Of a DNA stretch of 64,000 bases, positions 49,561 through 62,755 are shown piece by piece; positions within the stretch are counted from its first letter, which is position 1; each line of letters starts with the position of its first letter. The position numbers and the translations under genes were made by a program. Source of the DNA: Sitta carolinensis. Its lineage: Eukaryota; Chordata; Aves; Passeriformes; Sittidae. Location of the stretch: assembly GCA_032173965.1 (NCBI GenBank), contig JAVUNC010000019.1, positions 8,556,501-8,620,500 of the forward strand, written 5' to 3'. Under the pieces are notes generated by a model. That model did not search any database. It was not told the origin of the DNA and was given only the letters and a program-made list of their open reading frames with translations.

Positions 49561-50750
49561 AATTTAAAAAAATGCCAAACAACAAAACCAGCCAAAATCA
49601 AAATAGCTGGAGGACAGTAAAGGGGAGCATCATCACAGTGCATAACAGTGAAGCAGAAAAAAGCATGTAAAAAAATGTAATGCTTACATCAACAATGCTG
49701 ACTGATAATGAAGGAAGAATTTAAAGAAGAGAAAAAAAATATGCTGGAATAAGGAAAGAGACTGAAAGCCAGCACCAAAGCACAACACAGCTTTGACATG
49801 GCTGTAATTTATTCAGAGAGCAGAGCAATGTAAGGGATCAGAGTCTGAGCCTTTTTTCTGCATTTGCAGCCTTTTCCTAGGTTTATTTCCTCTGTTGCTA
49901 CATTACCCATCTCACCTGTCCTTAGCAGTTATTGGGGAAGTCAAAGCTGTGCCAGCAGGCTGTGAGCCGGATGGGCAAGGATGTCACAGGCCAGCCCAGG
50001 AGCTGCACAACAACAGCTGGATGGGGTAGGACACAAGCTGCTGTAGGGTGGCTCTGGAGGACTCAGAGGCTACACACATGGCTGAAAACCTTGTTATGGT
50101 GAGCTCTTACCCTTTCCAAAACACCCTGTGAAAAAACACCAGCCACAGCATCGTAGCCACTAAACTGCCTTTATGTGCCAGATGTTCAACATTTAGCCAG
50201 CGTTACACTTTAGTGGTGTGCTAACAAATGAAGCTACACATCAACTCAGGTGCTTACAGTTTACTTTATGTAGGGAGACCTTTAAAACAGCTTGTTTTCA
50301 AAATCTGTAGGCAAATGTGAGCAGGCAGTGATTAGAAATGTGTTCTTAGAGTCTGTGGGGATCTAGATCGAGCCCTCATCTGGGAGCTGGGAACAACAGA
50401 TAACGCCAGAGGGGGACAAACAAAACTATGGGTGAATTTACTACATGTAGGCTGATACTGTGAAAGCAGGTGCAGTGACATGTCTTCATTATTACTTAAT
50501 CTTTCCATCTCATAGATATGGGGATTGGGACAATGATGGGGATTGGAATTGTGGTGCAGAATACTGAACTGAGATAATCTAATTTGCTTTAGTGTCTGCA
50601 TCAGTATTCAAACTCAGCTGTTCATGAAGCAAAACAAGAAAATACATTTTTCCCCCTTTTTAAGCCATTTTTTGGGCTGTTTCAATTATTTAACTAAGCT
50701 TCTCAGTGAAAATAAATGCCAAAACAGCTTTGCAGAAACCTTCTTCTCAG

Positions 50751-50820
50751 AAAAAAAAAACAACAAAAAACAACAACAAAAAAATCACAAAAAAAACCCT
50801 GAGCACAAAACCACAAAGAA
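50751..50820 (+). repeat. A-rich low-complexity tract with CAA units
   Basis: Opens with A10, followed by CAACAAAAAA-type units and several A6-A8 runs. Low-complexity DNA. The 97-codon frame that crosses it (50624-50917) is lysine- and asparagine-rich only because of the repeat. Confidence 0.85.
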
Positions 50821-51574
50821 AGCCATAAAGATGAAAAACTTATTTCATTCCAAGCATGGACTGACTGCATATAAATTAATCATACTACATAGGGAAGGGA
50901 AGAGCAAATCTCCCTGAGATATAATTGTGTCATGTATCACAAAACAGATTCAAGGCACACCATGGTGGAACTGTAGCATGAGTGACAGCAAAGGTGCAGT
51001 GCTGTGGCAAATGCATTTATGATCTTAAAAAGAAATAAATCAGCATTTGTTGATAATTACCTCGGAAAAGAGAAAGAAAAATAACTGCAGGACTTTATAG
51101 CACCTGCTCTCAGTCAGTCTATGGTGGAGCACTAAAGCTTATGATGAGGGAGGGGATGCTCTGCTTCCTGCAGAGATCAAAGAAATGATGATACAACATG
51201 AGAATAAATGCAAGAAGATGATCTAATAATCAGGAAATAAAAAAGTAAGACAAATGTATTTTTTAAAGCCTTCAAGTGATCTACAGAAAACAATTTTTTT
51301 TATTTATTTTATAATACTGGATTTCCATTTCTTATCATTTAAATCAGAAGATGCTGCTTTAGTGTTTAGGAGAAGAACAGAACCCTTGTAATAAGTATCA
51401 AAGAAAGGAGTGACAAGACCAATAAACATCTGCCACAGAGACAGAACTGTAGACAAAGCAGAATCTCCGGGCATCTTCAGGCCCTAGGACTATTTTCCCT
51501 AAGTTAAGAGGAGCCAGGCAGGATTGCGTTCACAAATTAAACCATTACTCTCTTCAGTGGAAAAACCTCCAGGT

Positions 51575-51637
51575 AAACAGAACAAAAAAACCCCAAACAA
51601 ACAGAAAAAAAACCCCAACACACAACAAACAAAACCC
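51575..51637 (+). repeat. T-free A/C-rich tract with AAAACCCC-type words
   Basis: Sixty-three bases without a single T, made of A runs of up to eight, CCCC blocks and CAAA units, with two G residues. The opposite strand is GT-rich. Low-complexity sequence, probably a degenerate microsatellite. Confidence 0.85.
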
Positions 51638-54600
51638 TCCAAATCCAAATAGATAAATTTTCATAACTAGCTGCTCCTCCCCACACCTTTGTGTTGAGAA
51701 TGTGGTCATTCACAAGACACCACTTATACCAATAGCTTACAAATCATCTCCATGGCAAACAAAGCTCTTCAACCCTGTGAGCACAAATACACAGTGGATG
51801 CTGTGAGTGTTAGTGAAATATAAGCTAAGCATCCCTTCTCCTGTTCCTGTTCCATGACTTTTAGAGGAAGTAGACGTCCTGGACACAAAATTACTAGATT
51901 GCCACCTGAGGGAATATTTTTTCCCACCTACAGGCTTATGATGTTTGTTTTACTTTGGAGGAAACTTTGTCAATACTTAATACCCAGTGACTTCACATCA
52001 GGAGAACTGTTGTTCTATGTCTTACGAAGTTTTTTGGGATAGAGGAAGGTTCCTCCATTAGCTTTTTGAAATTCAGTGTTTGAAAACTGAAGCTTTTGAT
52101 TAGTTTGTAAAGACAATTCTACATTTACAGCTGTGCAAGAGAAGGAAAAAGAAAAAAAACACCACCTCACTCTGAGCTTGGTGTTTTCAAGGTAACACTA
52201 GAGTTCAGTGGAATTTCTGAGTTAAAAAAAATTCCCACGAGATAACAGTCTCAGTTAAACACAACGGACTGCAGTGGCTCCTCTGTGCAAAGGTACAGAT
52301 CTGCATAAAGGAAACAATGCACGGGTAACCAGCCAGCTTGCAGTTTGCATTTGCATTTCATCAAAACTCGGAGTTACTTTCCAGCACAGCAGGCAGTTAG
52401 CTTGCTCTAATTACTGCCACGGAGACCCAGATGCTTTTGTCAGCTCTTCAAGCACGGAGAAAGATTACCAGCAGGCAAGCCAGCCATAGGATCAAGGATG
52501 GCTCCTAACAGGAAGCTTGTAAAAAATCCGCTAATACGTGTGTTCCCTACTGAACGGAAGATATCTAAACACCTTAGACATCTGAGATCAAGCCAGACTA
52601 TTCATATACAGGATTGTCCTCCATGCTGAAGAAACAAACACAAACACAATTAAAGAGAGAGTTGCCTCAACAAACTCTATTTTGTGTAATTTGTCCCGAT
52701 CCAAAGCAGTGCCTTGAGCAGCCAGGAAAGCACAGCCACACAGCAGGTGTGCCTGCCCACCGAAGGGAAAGGATGGGACAGAAGGATGTGGGGTCCAGCA
52801 TCTCCCACACTTTGGTGAGGGTTCAACCTCTTCCCGACTCCAGTGGCAGAGGAGGCTGGGACCCATAGGATTGCAGCCATTTTACCTACATGGATCGTCT
52901 GAATGAAGTAAAAGCAATTACTATTTTTCACATTTTGAAATTACATGGAGAGGATCCTCCATTCTCTTGCAAATTGAATTTCACAAGCTTTCAAAGCAAT
53001 TTGGCTTAAGCTTGAGAAATAGACTCGGCAGCAGCTCTTTATCCAGCAGTTGTGGGGGAGGCCAGTGCCTCTTATCACTGATTTCAGCAGCTGGTTGAAA
53101 CCAGCACAAATTCTCTATCACCATACAAAATACAATTACCTTTTTTACCCTCCTCATATGAGAGAAGAAAAAAACCTGTTTGTTTGAAAAAACTAGGACT
53201 GCAGCTTAACCTGAAACACTTTCTTCTGTTCAGCTATATGATTTTTAAAAAAATTGAAAAGCCTGATTAATGCAGTTCAGGTCTGTGTGCGTTGTAAATC
53301 TGTAACCATTTTCTGAGTTATTACATACATGGTAAAACTCACCTGGGACCCAAGCTCTCCCCTGCCCTGTCTCTGCTGATTGCTGAGTTTGAACTGGTCA
53401 CTTTGGCAAAATGAGCTGAGCAATCCCTTCTCCCTAGCAAAAGCCAAAGAGACACACTGATCGTAAAGGAAGTGTTAGAAGTTAAATATTAGTGTTATTG
53501 CCATTATGTTGTTAGGATTATGATCCGCTTTTGAGCGAAAGAACAGAAAACTGTCATCCCTGCATTCCTTTCTTTTATGCACAACAAGAAAATTAGAATT
53601 TTTTAATTCACATTCTCAGCTACACTGAAGTCAATAGAGTTGTACCACAGTGACTGAGAATTTGGCTTGGTATATGAAACAGTTATCAAACAATTTTGCT
53701 TGCCAAAGTCAAGGATCTGTTACCATTTACTTTCTGTCCATGTCTTATGCCAGGATAATACATATTTCTGATCCAACAACTCTCAGAGCATATTCATTTG
53801 TAAGAAAAAAAGGAAAAGAAACTAAAAAAAAATTGCTATTTGGCAGCTTTCAATGGTATTAATAACTTTTTGTCCTTTGTGAAACAAATCCTCTGAGAGA
53901 AACAAAAATGTAAGTGTGCACAGCCCAGGGAATTTCATCTCTAGTCCAGTATTTGCAGTTTCCTCTTGGTCAAGAGTGGCTGCAGGTTGTTCCATGCAAC
54001 ATCTGCTGCAACCCTCTGTGCTTTCAATGGACATTTGCACTCCAGTTCCCAGAGCACAAGTGAAAACCAGCATCAAATGAGAGCTTTGCTGCCAGCCTGG
54101 GCAGAAAAGGACTGACATCATTAGTATTACCAGCCACATTCATCCCAGCTCTTCTTTGTCAAAGTCAGGGATGGAAACTCGGAGAGAGCCATCAAAGTTT
54201 GTACTGGAGAATGTTATACTAAAATTTATATTATGCCATAGTATTGACATATCTGAGGTCTGCTTTTATTTATAGTAATGTGTATTCATGTTTTATTTGC
54301 TGGCACCCTGTATCTTCTTAAGCTTCACCAAAACTGTTATAACTATGGGATATTCTAAGAAAATTAATTACACCTATCTAACATCTCAGTGTCTTCATTG
54401 TCCAAACTTCATCTTTACAAAGAAAGGCCTTGCAGCCCTTAAATACCTTCTATTCGAGATTCCACAGATCACTTCTCTCCCACAGGAAGTTAAATACAGG
54501 CTCTTGAGGCAAATATGACAGCAGAGAATGTAGGAAAACAATCTGTCAATTATCCATGTATTTTTAACTGTCAGTAGTGTGGTACAGCAAGAGGAAAAAA

Positions 54601-57600
54601 AAGGAGAAGATCTGACAGAGTAATGAGCCATCTTCCCTAAAGATCACCAGTTAATGCTCTGCTGGCCACAAAGAACCACAATTAAGAGAATGCTGTCATT
54701 GATAATTAATGAGCTATTTAAAACGAACAAATCAGAGTACACTTTACCTGCTCTATCACCTGTGGGTGAGATATTGTGGAATGTAATTCACAGGTGCTCT
54801 ACTTGGACAGAAATAAAACATTTCATTCATTTAAATTTTCACTGTTACAGAACAGTGGCTCAGATATCAGAATCACACCTCATGGCACATCTTAATTAGA
54901 GAGATGAAAGGAAACAGAATTCCTTCTTCTGTAGGGAATGAATGAGAACTGATTGAGATTTTACCTTTAGCTTAGACCTGGGTTAAGATGGCACCAGAAC
55001 AGACATTATTATTTCTAATTTCAAGAAACAATTTGATTCGAGAAAAGACTAGAAAAGCACATGTTTAAATCACTTCCAATCCCAGCATTTACCTAAGAAC
55101 ATGTTTAAAGAAAACACATATATTTAAATACTATCTTCAACTGGAATTCCTCTGCATACTGAGGCCTCACATGCATCATCTGAAAAAATCTCATGGGCCT
55201 TATTCATCAGCAATAGATTTTATAAAATTTCCTTTTACATTACTGAAAAAAATAAAGCAATTTCAATTATTACAGTCAGTGCTCAAGAAATGCACCATAA
55301 CATTTCTATCTAACTGTCAGTATTTGTAAATAAAATTGTGCTTATACTGTGACTTTCACCCCTGCCACTGCACTTTCCTCCTTTGACCAAGGAAAGTCAG
55401 TGAGGAGTTTTATTCTAAATTCCTATTTCCTCCCATGTGCATATGGACTCTCCTTATTACCTGAAGTGAATACACTTCCTTTAATATCTATTTTTCTTGT
55501 TTTTCCTCCCCTTTGACTCCATCTACCTAGGTCATGTGAGAACAGTTTTTTACTGATGACCTTGCCTTGCCAAAAAGAAATTTGCCATTTGGTTTAGTTT
55601 GCTAGTCATCTGAACAGCATGAGCAAAATTTGCAAGTAATTCTGTGGAAAACTTGTGCTTAAACCCCGAGTATGAGCTGAAATATGAACAACTATATAAA
55701 AAAAAAGAATGCACACTGTGTTACAAAACCATTTTAGTTGCGTTATCCAGCTCATTTTACCACCAACACAGGACTATAAAGGGAAAACAACAATCCACCT
55801 GTCTAATTTTCTACACTAAGTCATGATCAGACCTTGTTGCTTCTTCAACAATGCTGAAACTTCCATCTACAAAGATTAACAATGTTGCTCTGTTCATCAT
55901 TATTATTTTAATATTGCACTAGAAAGAAGATGGAACTGCCATATGGTGGAATTATCATGTCAGACATCTGTTACCTCCCTTGTATGGAAAAAAAGGCACT
56001 TCAATCCATTCACAGACTAAGAAAGCTGATAGCTATTATTAATATGTATTTATTATACAGAGATGTTAAATTAAGTGTTGGATTAAATTCATTGTGGGAT
56101 TTTCTTTGGAGGATGACATGTATAACACTAAAAACATAGATAATCATCTCTATTTCTGTGTGGCCTCAGCACTACAAAAACTATTGCAAAAGTTTTAACA
56201 GCAAAAACAGTTAAGACGGCAGAGGAGGCACTGCCTCAACGGATTTGCAAAGCTTTTCAAACAGTTGACTGAAAACATTGGGCTGATCTCAGTCATTTAC
56301 AGATTTATGTCTAATTAGATGAATTTAATAACACAAAACACTTTTTAAACAGTGGTCTTATTTGGATTTTCATTTTGAATATTTTTTTTTTTAATTAGCC
56401 TGTACTTATCAATAAGGAATAACAATTTTTTAAAAACCACACAGAAATAGGTTTGAACAGAAGTTTTTCTTTTCTTTCATTCTCAGTATGCTGGTAATAA
56501 AAATTGAAAAATTATTTTGGGTCATCAAAAATGATTCTTCCATCAATCATTGGGGAAGGCAATAACCACATCCTGACCCCTTCTCTCCTGCATACGGTTT
56601 TAACCATGACTGTCATTTCATAAGGAAAATGCTACAACTGCCTTTATGCCTCATTTAACTATAATATTTGGCCATTTTGATCACTTTAGAAAATATTATT
56701 TTTAAGACTATTCCTGTGTATGGTGACACAAGCTACCACCACACACCCCAGGGAGAAGAAACGTTAATATCATTATCAGGGAAATATTTTAGGCATTCAT
56801 GCTACCCTATTTGCAATTGGACATCACATCACCATAAAAAAAAGTAGCAAAAAATTATGTTTATACACTCAAATACCTATGCAAATACTTAATTTTTAGA
56901 AGGCAACACATATCTAGCTACCACTGCCATCCTACACTGTGGGATATGACGGTATTGATAATGCTTTGGTATGGATTAGATCAGATAATTACCAAGTCCA
57001 TCACACCTACAGAAAATGTATTCTGACTGCCATATTCAATAGCTCTGGGAGCCTGGAATTAAGCAACTAAGTCTTTGTATTAATGTAAGGAATTATCAGC
57101 TTTCCTGAATGCATTAAGTCTAGATGGATGTCCCTAAAGCTTTCAGTAGAATTCCCAGACACTTAATTTTACTGAATTCGTGGCCTTGTGAAACATGGAG
57201 ACAGGATCTACATTAATTTTTCCAAAATATGACTGGAAATAGCCATAAAAAAGGGGGAATATTTCTCACTGGAATTTATTAATGCCAGCACATTTGTGAC
57301 AATCATGAGAGAATCTGGATAGGAAGAGAAAAGCAAATGATCTGTCAGTCAGCAGAATCAGCTATGGCTACATGGACATCAGAACCTCACTCGTGCTGTT
57401 CCCAGCATCACTCAGCACAGACAGTGATGTCCTGCTTTAAAAACCTGAAAATAATATGCAAATATCATTTGAGATATGTCTAAGGCCATTTATTCTGACC
57501 TCGTGCTTTTTTTTTTAATTCATGAACATGTCAGAATCTTCTCTATATTTATGGTGTTATGCTGGGAGCTGAGAACAACCTGCAAGCTGACGGCCATTTC

Positions 57601-58334
57601 AAAAGCCCTGTCGACCTCTTCAGTCTTTCTTCTTGGCAGGATCCACCCACAAAGCCCCAGACATTTAGCATGTGGCTGGATTTAAAAACCAAGCAAGATA
57701 ACAGAGAACATTGCACCTTCAAGTGTTTTTCTCCCTGTGGAAGCCTCTTTCCTCCAGGATCTGAGAGAATGGCAGCACCATGGAATCTCTTAACTTGGGC
57801 TTCCTCCTCCATGGTTTCTGCTCTTTCCAAACTGCTTCTACCTGCTACATGTTCCCCCAAAACCTGGTACTTGCACCACTGTTTTTAGATACACAAAGTG
57901 TAGTGATGATGTATCTGAACACATCAAAGCCAGGAATGGATTTGATCCTCAGCCCATCATCCTCTCACAGCAGGGAAGTGATTGGTTATTTATTAATGGA
58001 GAGGAACTGGAGGAAGGTGGTATCATTTCCCCTAGGTCAGAATACAAACCTATTTGATATTTATCAAACTGGTGAATATATCATCAGATTGGTTCCTATT
58101 TCTCACCCCATGTTCCTATGTACTTCTAGGAGAGAGTGGTATAGTTGGATCCAAGGAAAAAAATCACTTCTTCTCTTCCTTAATGTAGATGTCCCTGCCC
58201 ATAATTTATGTTCCCTCTTTGGAGAAACTGGGAAGTCTCATAGCTTTCTTCCTTAAGTCCCTGTGGAGACTTTACTGCCCCCCTTCACATTAAAAAATTT
58301 CCAATCTAATAATTTCATCTGGCTTTTAAAAATA

Positions 58335-58366
58335 TGTGTGTGTGTGTGTATAAATATATGTGTGTG
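58335..58366 (+). repeat. (TG)7 and TATA/TG compound microsatellite
   Basis: (TG)7 at 58335-58348, then a short TATAAATATA spacer and a further TGTGTGTG block. A 66-codon minus-strand frame through it repeats Thr-His because of the dinucleotide and is not a gene. Confidence 0.92.
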
Positions 58367-59169
58367 CTTGTGAAACCACACTGCAAAAAAGAGACATTTC
58401 AACAGAGATTCATTAAGTGAAATGAAAACTATGCAAAGAAATAAACACTGCATGCAAAATTATTCCTAACAGAATTGCAGATGTTCTAGGCAAAGAGCAT
58501 CAAGACATTACTATTAGGAAGTATCTAACTCTGAAGTAATGCCAGCATATAAACAAAACATAAGTTTCAGCTGTTTGAATCAACTGTTGATTACTAAATG
58601 AAAACAAATGTTTAAAGACAAGTTTAGCTAACAGATTAAATTAAATAAATCAATAAATCACAAAGCTCTTATTGAGTTATTCAAGACAGAGATAGGACGT
58701 TGATACTACCCACAGCGAGGAGAAAAGGGTTTTGAAGAAACCTTCTGTACTAATTTATTAACTGAAAGTCCCAAGAATTGTTTGATTAAAGAAAATGATC
58801 TACAATCTATGATGCAGGCGTGCCTGTGAATGAAAATTTGGTCTTAATAACTGTAAGTGAGCAGAAAGGTTTCTCACATTGCTGTCACCGTTGTGTTTAG
58901 AGGAAATTTTCAGTACATAATACAGCTGTATCACCTACATTTTGAAGAGCTCTGATACATACTTGATGTTCAACAAAACATCACACAACAGACTGTTGTA
59001 GTCAAGTCCTTGCCAGCCACACATAAAAGCAGGTTGAACACTGCAACTTGCAGCAATTAGCCTGATTAATTAGATACAGAAAGAAAATTCATCTCCCAGC
59101 GGCTCCATGTGCTGTGGAAACCCTTGGAATGCACTGGCTGGCTGCAGCAGCAGGGCTGGCACAGCTGCA

Positions 59170-59192
59170 GGGCACTGGGGGGGCTGCAGGGG
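59170..59192 (+). other. G-quadruplex motif, plus strand
   Basis: G tracts at 59170-59172, 59177-59179, 59181-59183 and 59189-59192 with loops CACT, G and CTGCA. The second and third tracts come from a single G7 run. It lies in a GC-rich, CTGCAG-rich patch (about 59105-59270) that has few CpG. Confidence 0.8.
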
Positions 59193-61359
59193 TGGCAGCA
59201 CTTTGAAGCTTTGTCAGGGCAGGGTGCCTGCTCTGGGCTCTCACCACTGAGAGAGGAAGGTCACACTCTGAGGCAATTTGCTTTTCTTTCCCTCAGCTCT
59301 CAGGAATCACACACAAAAGAAATAGAATGTATTATTTCATGCTTTCTGAAAGGAAATTGTGTCAGCCAAGCTTGTAAAACACACAGTACTTCGATCATAA
59401 AAATGCACCAAAGGAAGTGGTTAACGAGATCTTCAGGCTTAGCACGGCTCCCGAAAGTGGTAAGGGGACTGAACGACTCTCGATTGCTTTTCACAGGAGA
59501 ACAGAAGCTCTGAGACACAACACAAGGATTTCTGTCCTTCAAGGCTACTGAGAATCAGTGACTGTAACACACCCAGCCTTTTCCAGCCACCCCAGATGCA
59601 GAAAATGCGTAACAGCCATGTGACAGGACAGTCGCCAGCTCAGCAACAGCCTCTTGCTCTTCCTGGGTGAAACAATCCCACTTCCATGTAATCTTAATTT
59701 TTATTGAGTGTGCTGGCAGGCTTTGAGAAGGGACAGTGGGAGGCACAGAATATGAGAGAGAATCAAGCATTGGTTCATGTGAGGACCCGTCCTAAGGGAA
59801 GAGGTTGACACAAAGAACTGTAACTGCAAGGGAAATATTTCTCCAACAACAAATCACTGCCTAAATTTGGGTGCAACTTTGCTCAGCAACAGTTTGATGC
59901 TGTCCCATGTTATGAAAAGGGATGATTTAGAAATATTACTGTCCTAACATGACATGAGCGACTTACTAGGAATAAAGAAAGGCAGCATGCTGGGAAAAAA
60001 CATTGGTATCAAGATGATGTTTGCTCTACTTAATTTCACTGTATTTAAAAATGGTAATGTGTCAGAATTTGAGACTGGATAAGACCAATCTGGGTTAAAA
60101 AAAAAGACATAATAAGCAAATTGTAAGAAATTAATTTGGTCATTTAAACATGAAAGAACAACAAAATTAAAGCAGCAAGTGGCCTGAGATCCTTTTCTCT
60201 CAAATAGAACTTAAAAAGAAATTTTATATACAATTAATTAATCGGCAATTTATGCAAGCATCTTGCCATTCTTTGGATTACTAACACTGCTGTAATTTCA
60301 TTTACAAGCAGATATTTTTCCCTGTGTGTACACACCATAGGGGGTAGTTTCAAAGCAGCGCTCAAGGTTTTAGACATATCCCACTGGCTGAACAAAAATC
60401 CCATGGTTTGGCTTCCTTTTGGAAAGGGTGAAACCCTTCCCACCTGGATGGTGCCTCTTGCAGTTAATCCACAACAGAGCCAAAGACAAACCAGAAATCT
60501 TTTCTGGATTGTGCAGTGCAGTAGAAATGAAGTAGCATTGTTGATCATGTTCAGTTGTTTCTGTGCCTGTAGTTTTCCATGCTATTGGTTAGGATTTGTC
60601 TTTGGTGCTCCACTGTACTCCAAAGAACCTCTATGAACCATTCCTCTCCAACAAATGCCAACAACTAACAGTAAATCTTATCCTCTGAGCTTGGCACAAT
60701 TAAGGATAGTATACTAACATAGTATTTTATATAAAGTGTCATAGGAAAGACTTTCAAAATCATTGATGGAATATAGAAACATTAATGAGTCTGAAGAACT
60801 TTTGAGAAACTCATCCTAAGCACACACATGCATTTTGTTTTTCATCTTTGTTTTTCAAAGACAAAACAGGGAAAGACCTGGCTCTGCAATAAGCATCAGG
60901 AGACCAGAATGAGCACCTGAACTGACACAATTTAGCTTCTCTGGGAGCTATATATCCTTGAAATCTTTCTTCTGAACCAGATTTGACTGAATTGGTCCAG
61001 GAATGCAATATTTATTAAGAGGGACAGACAGACAACCATGACAGCATGTAAGTCATACTTGAAAACAACAAACCAATGAGCCAATTCAAGAGGCAATTGT
61101 ATTGAATACTGATTTTCTAAGGCTACCCTATTTACACAACTTCAGTACTCCAGCTGAAAAGCCAATATTCAAATATTTTGCAGTGGAATGGAAAAATCAA
61201 ATGTATTCAGGTAGCAAATATTAAAAGAAAAAGTTCACTATATCCTCTTTTCAATTTTTTAGACACCTTGAGTGTCAGTGATGTTGACAATTATGTTTTA
61301 AAAAAAATCAATCAAATGATCAAAAACCCTAGAAGAATCCTGAAATTCTTAATATATTT

Positions 61360-61396
61360 CAAACAAACAAACAAACAAACAAACAAACAAAAAAAA
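61360..61396 (+). repeat. (CAAA)8 microsatellite
   Basis: Eight perfect CAAA units from 61360 to 61391, ending in an A run to 61396. Confidence 0.95.
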
Positions 61397-62739
61397 TCAA
61401 GGAAAAGTGCATGGTTTCATACACCTAGTTAAATTTCTGTCTACCTGCAAATGAAATGTGTGCTTTTCACAACTGCCATTGTGCACAGAGATCCTACTGC
61501 AAATGAGATTTGTCCTGAACACTCAAATTTCCCAGGATCTGTCAGTCAGGGAACACATATGGGTGCTGAGCACTGGGATACTGGAAGCTGTGGGACTCAC
61601 TGCACACTAGTGAGCATCTGTTGAGTCAAATCCTCATAACTTATCAGAGCCCTGGGATTTGCCTACTGGGGTTGATGAACTTTGGGCAAGCTTTGTGGCC
61701 ATCCAGAGAAAGAAGTGGAAGTAGATACATGAAAGGAACACACTGCCTGTGCATAGAAACAGAACTTTGCAAATCATACAGTAAATAATTTTAAACCAAA
61801 GTGGATGGAAAAAACTCATCCTCCTATTAATGTCTTATTAATGTTATCTTCATTCATTTAATGATCAGTGTGTCTCCATAAAACATGCTCACATTTGCTG
61901 TCCTGTGTAGAGGCCATGTGTTCAACTACCATTCTTAAAATTGAACTCTTTCCATGGATAACACCCCTGTTTTCTCCAGTGGTTGTTTTTATTTGGCAGG
62001 TGAAGTCTCTGAGCCAAGCCTGTCATTGTTCCTGCTACAATGAATGCCATTTAAATCTGCTACTTCAATATATGTAAGGAAACATTGCCTTCACCTGATG
62101 CATGCCCTGCAGGGCAACTGACCAAATTTCAGTTCATTGATTTAGTTCTGCCTGACCAAAAATCAGTGCCTATTGTTCCCAAACATGTAATCATCTCACA
62201 GTATACAGCAATTGCTGACTAAGTGGCTTACTGTTATTGATAAGAACCCACCCTGATGAGAACAAAGAGGACTGCCAGAATATGTTATGGAAAATTTTAA
62301 AAAGCTATTTTGCACACAATTTTCAGAAATGGTTTCCAGTGCATGAGCGTATAGGCTGCTCTGTGGATAGGCTGTCATAATCAAATCCTTAGAAAGGGAT
62401 GAGAAATGAGCATATTATTCTTGATTTACTATCACTTCATTTATGATTTCCAGTTAATACAGATTCACAAAGCCGTGCCAAAGAGATACTAAAGGCCTGA
62501 TTGGGCTTTCCTAATTCAAGCAAAACCCATTCTCTAAGTCCTTTTGAAGCCTTTCAGACTTCTGCCAACTCTTGCAATTTTTATTGCAAGCCTTGCAGTA
62601 CTCAGTGTTTAACTTAACATTTCAGCTCCTGGAGTTCTACAAACATGAGAATCTTTATTTTCAGTTTTAAAAGATGTTTATCACCTTCATGACTGAACAG
62701 AAAAATTTGCAAATTAGACTTTTTAGATATGTTAAAAAT

Positions 62740-62755
62740 AAAAAAAAAAAAAAAA
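62740..62755 (+). repeat. A16 homopolymer
   Basis: Sixteen uninterrupted A residues after AT-rich sequence. No retroposed body was recognised upstream. Confidence 0.95.

Larger units (their letters stand above)
43236..59169. other. AT-rich noncoding DNA, no gene recognised
   Basis: A long run of unique sequence with scattered simple repeats, which are listed separately. A perfect minus-strand splice-donor-like site (CAG|GTGAGT, boundary 53343/53342) has no convincing acceptor. GC-richer patches lie at about 49920-50080, 52690-52870 and 57550-57890. The last carries frames of 109 and 158 codons (plus) and 103 codons (minus) that overlap each other and match nothing I know. No RNA gene or further transposon was recognised. 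Confidence 0.5.

Noticed and set aside
51575..51637. Internal telomere-like repeat (AAAACCCC words)
   Set aside because: Vertebrate telomeres are TTAGGG repeats. The words here are irregular and only part of a low-complexity A/C tract.
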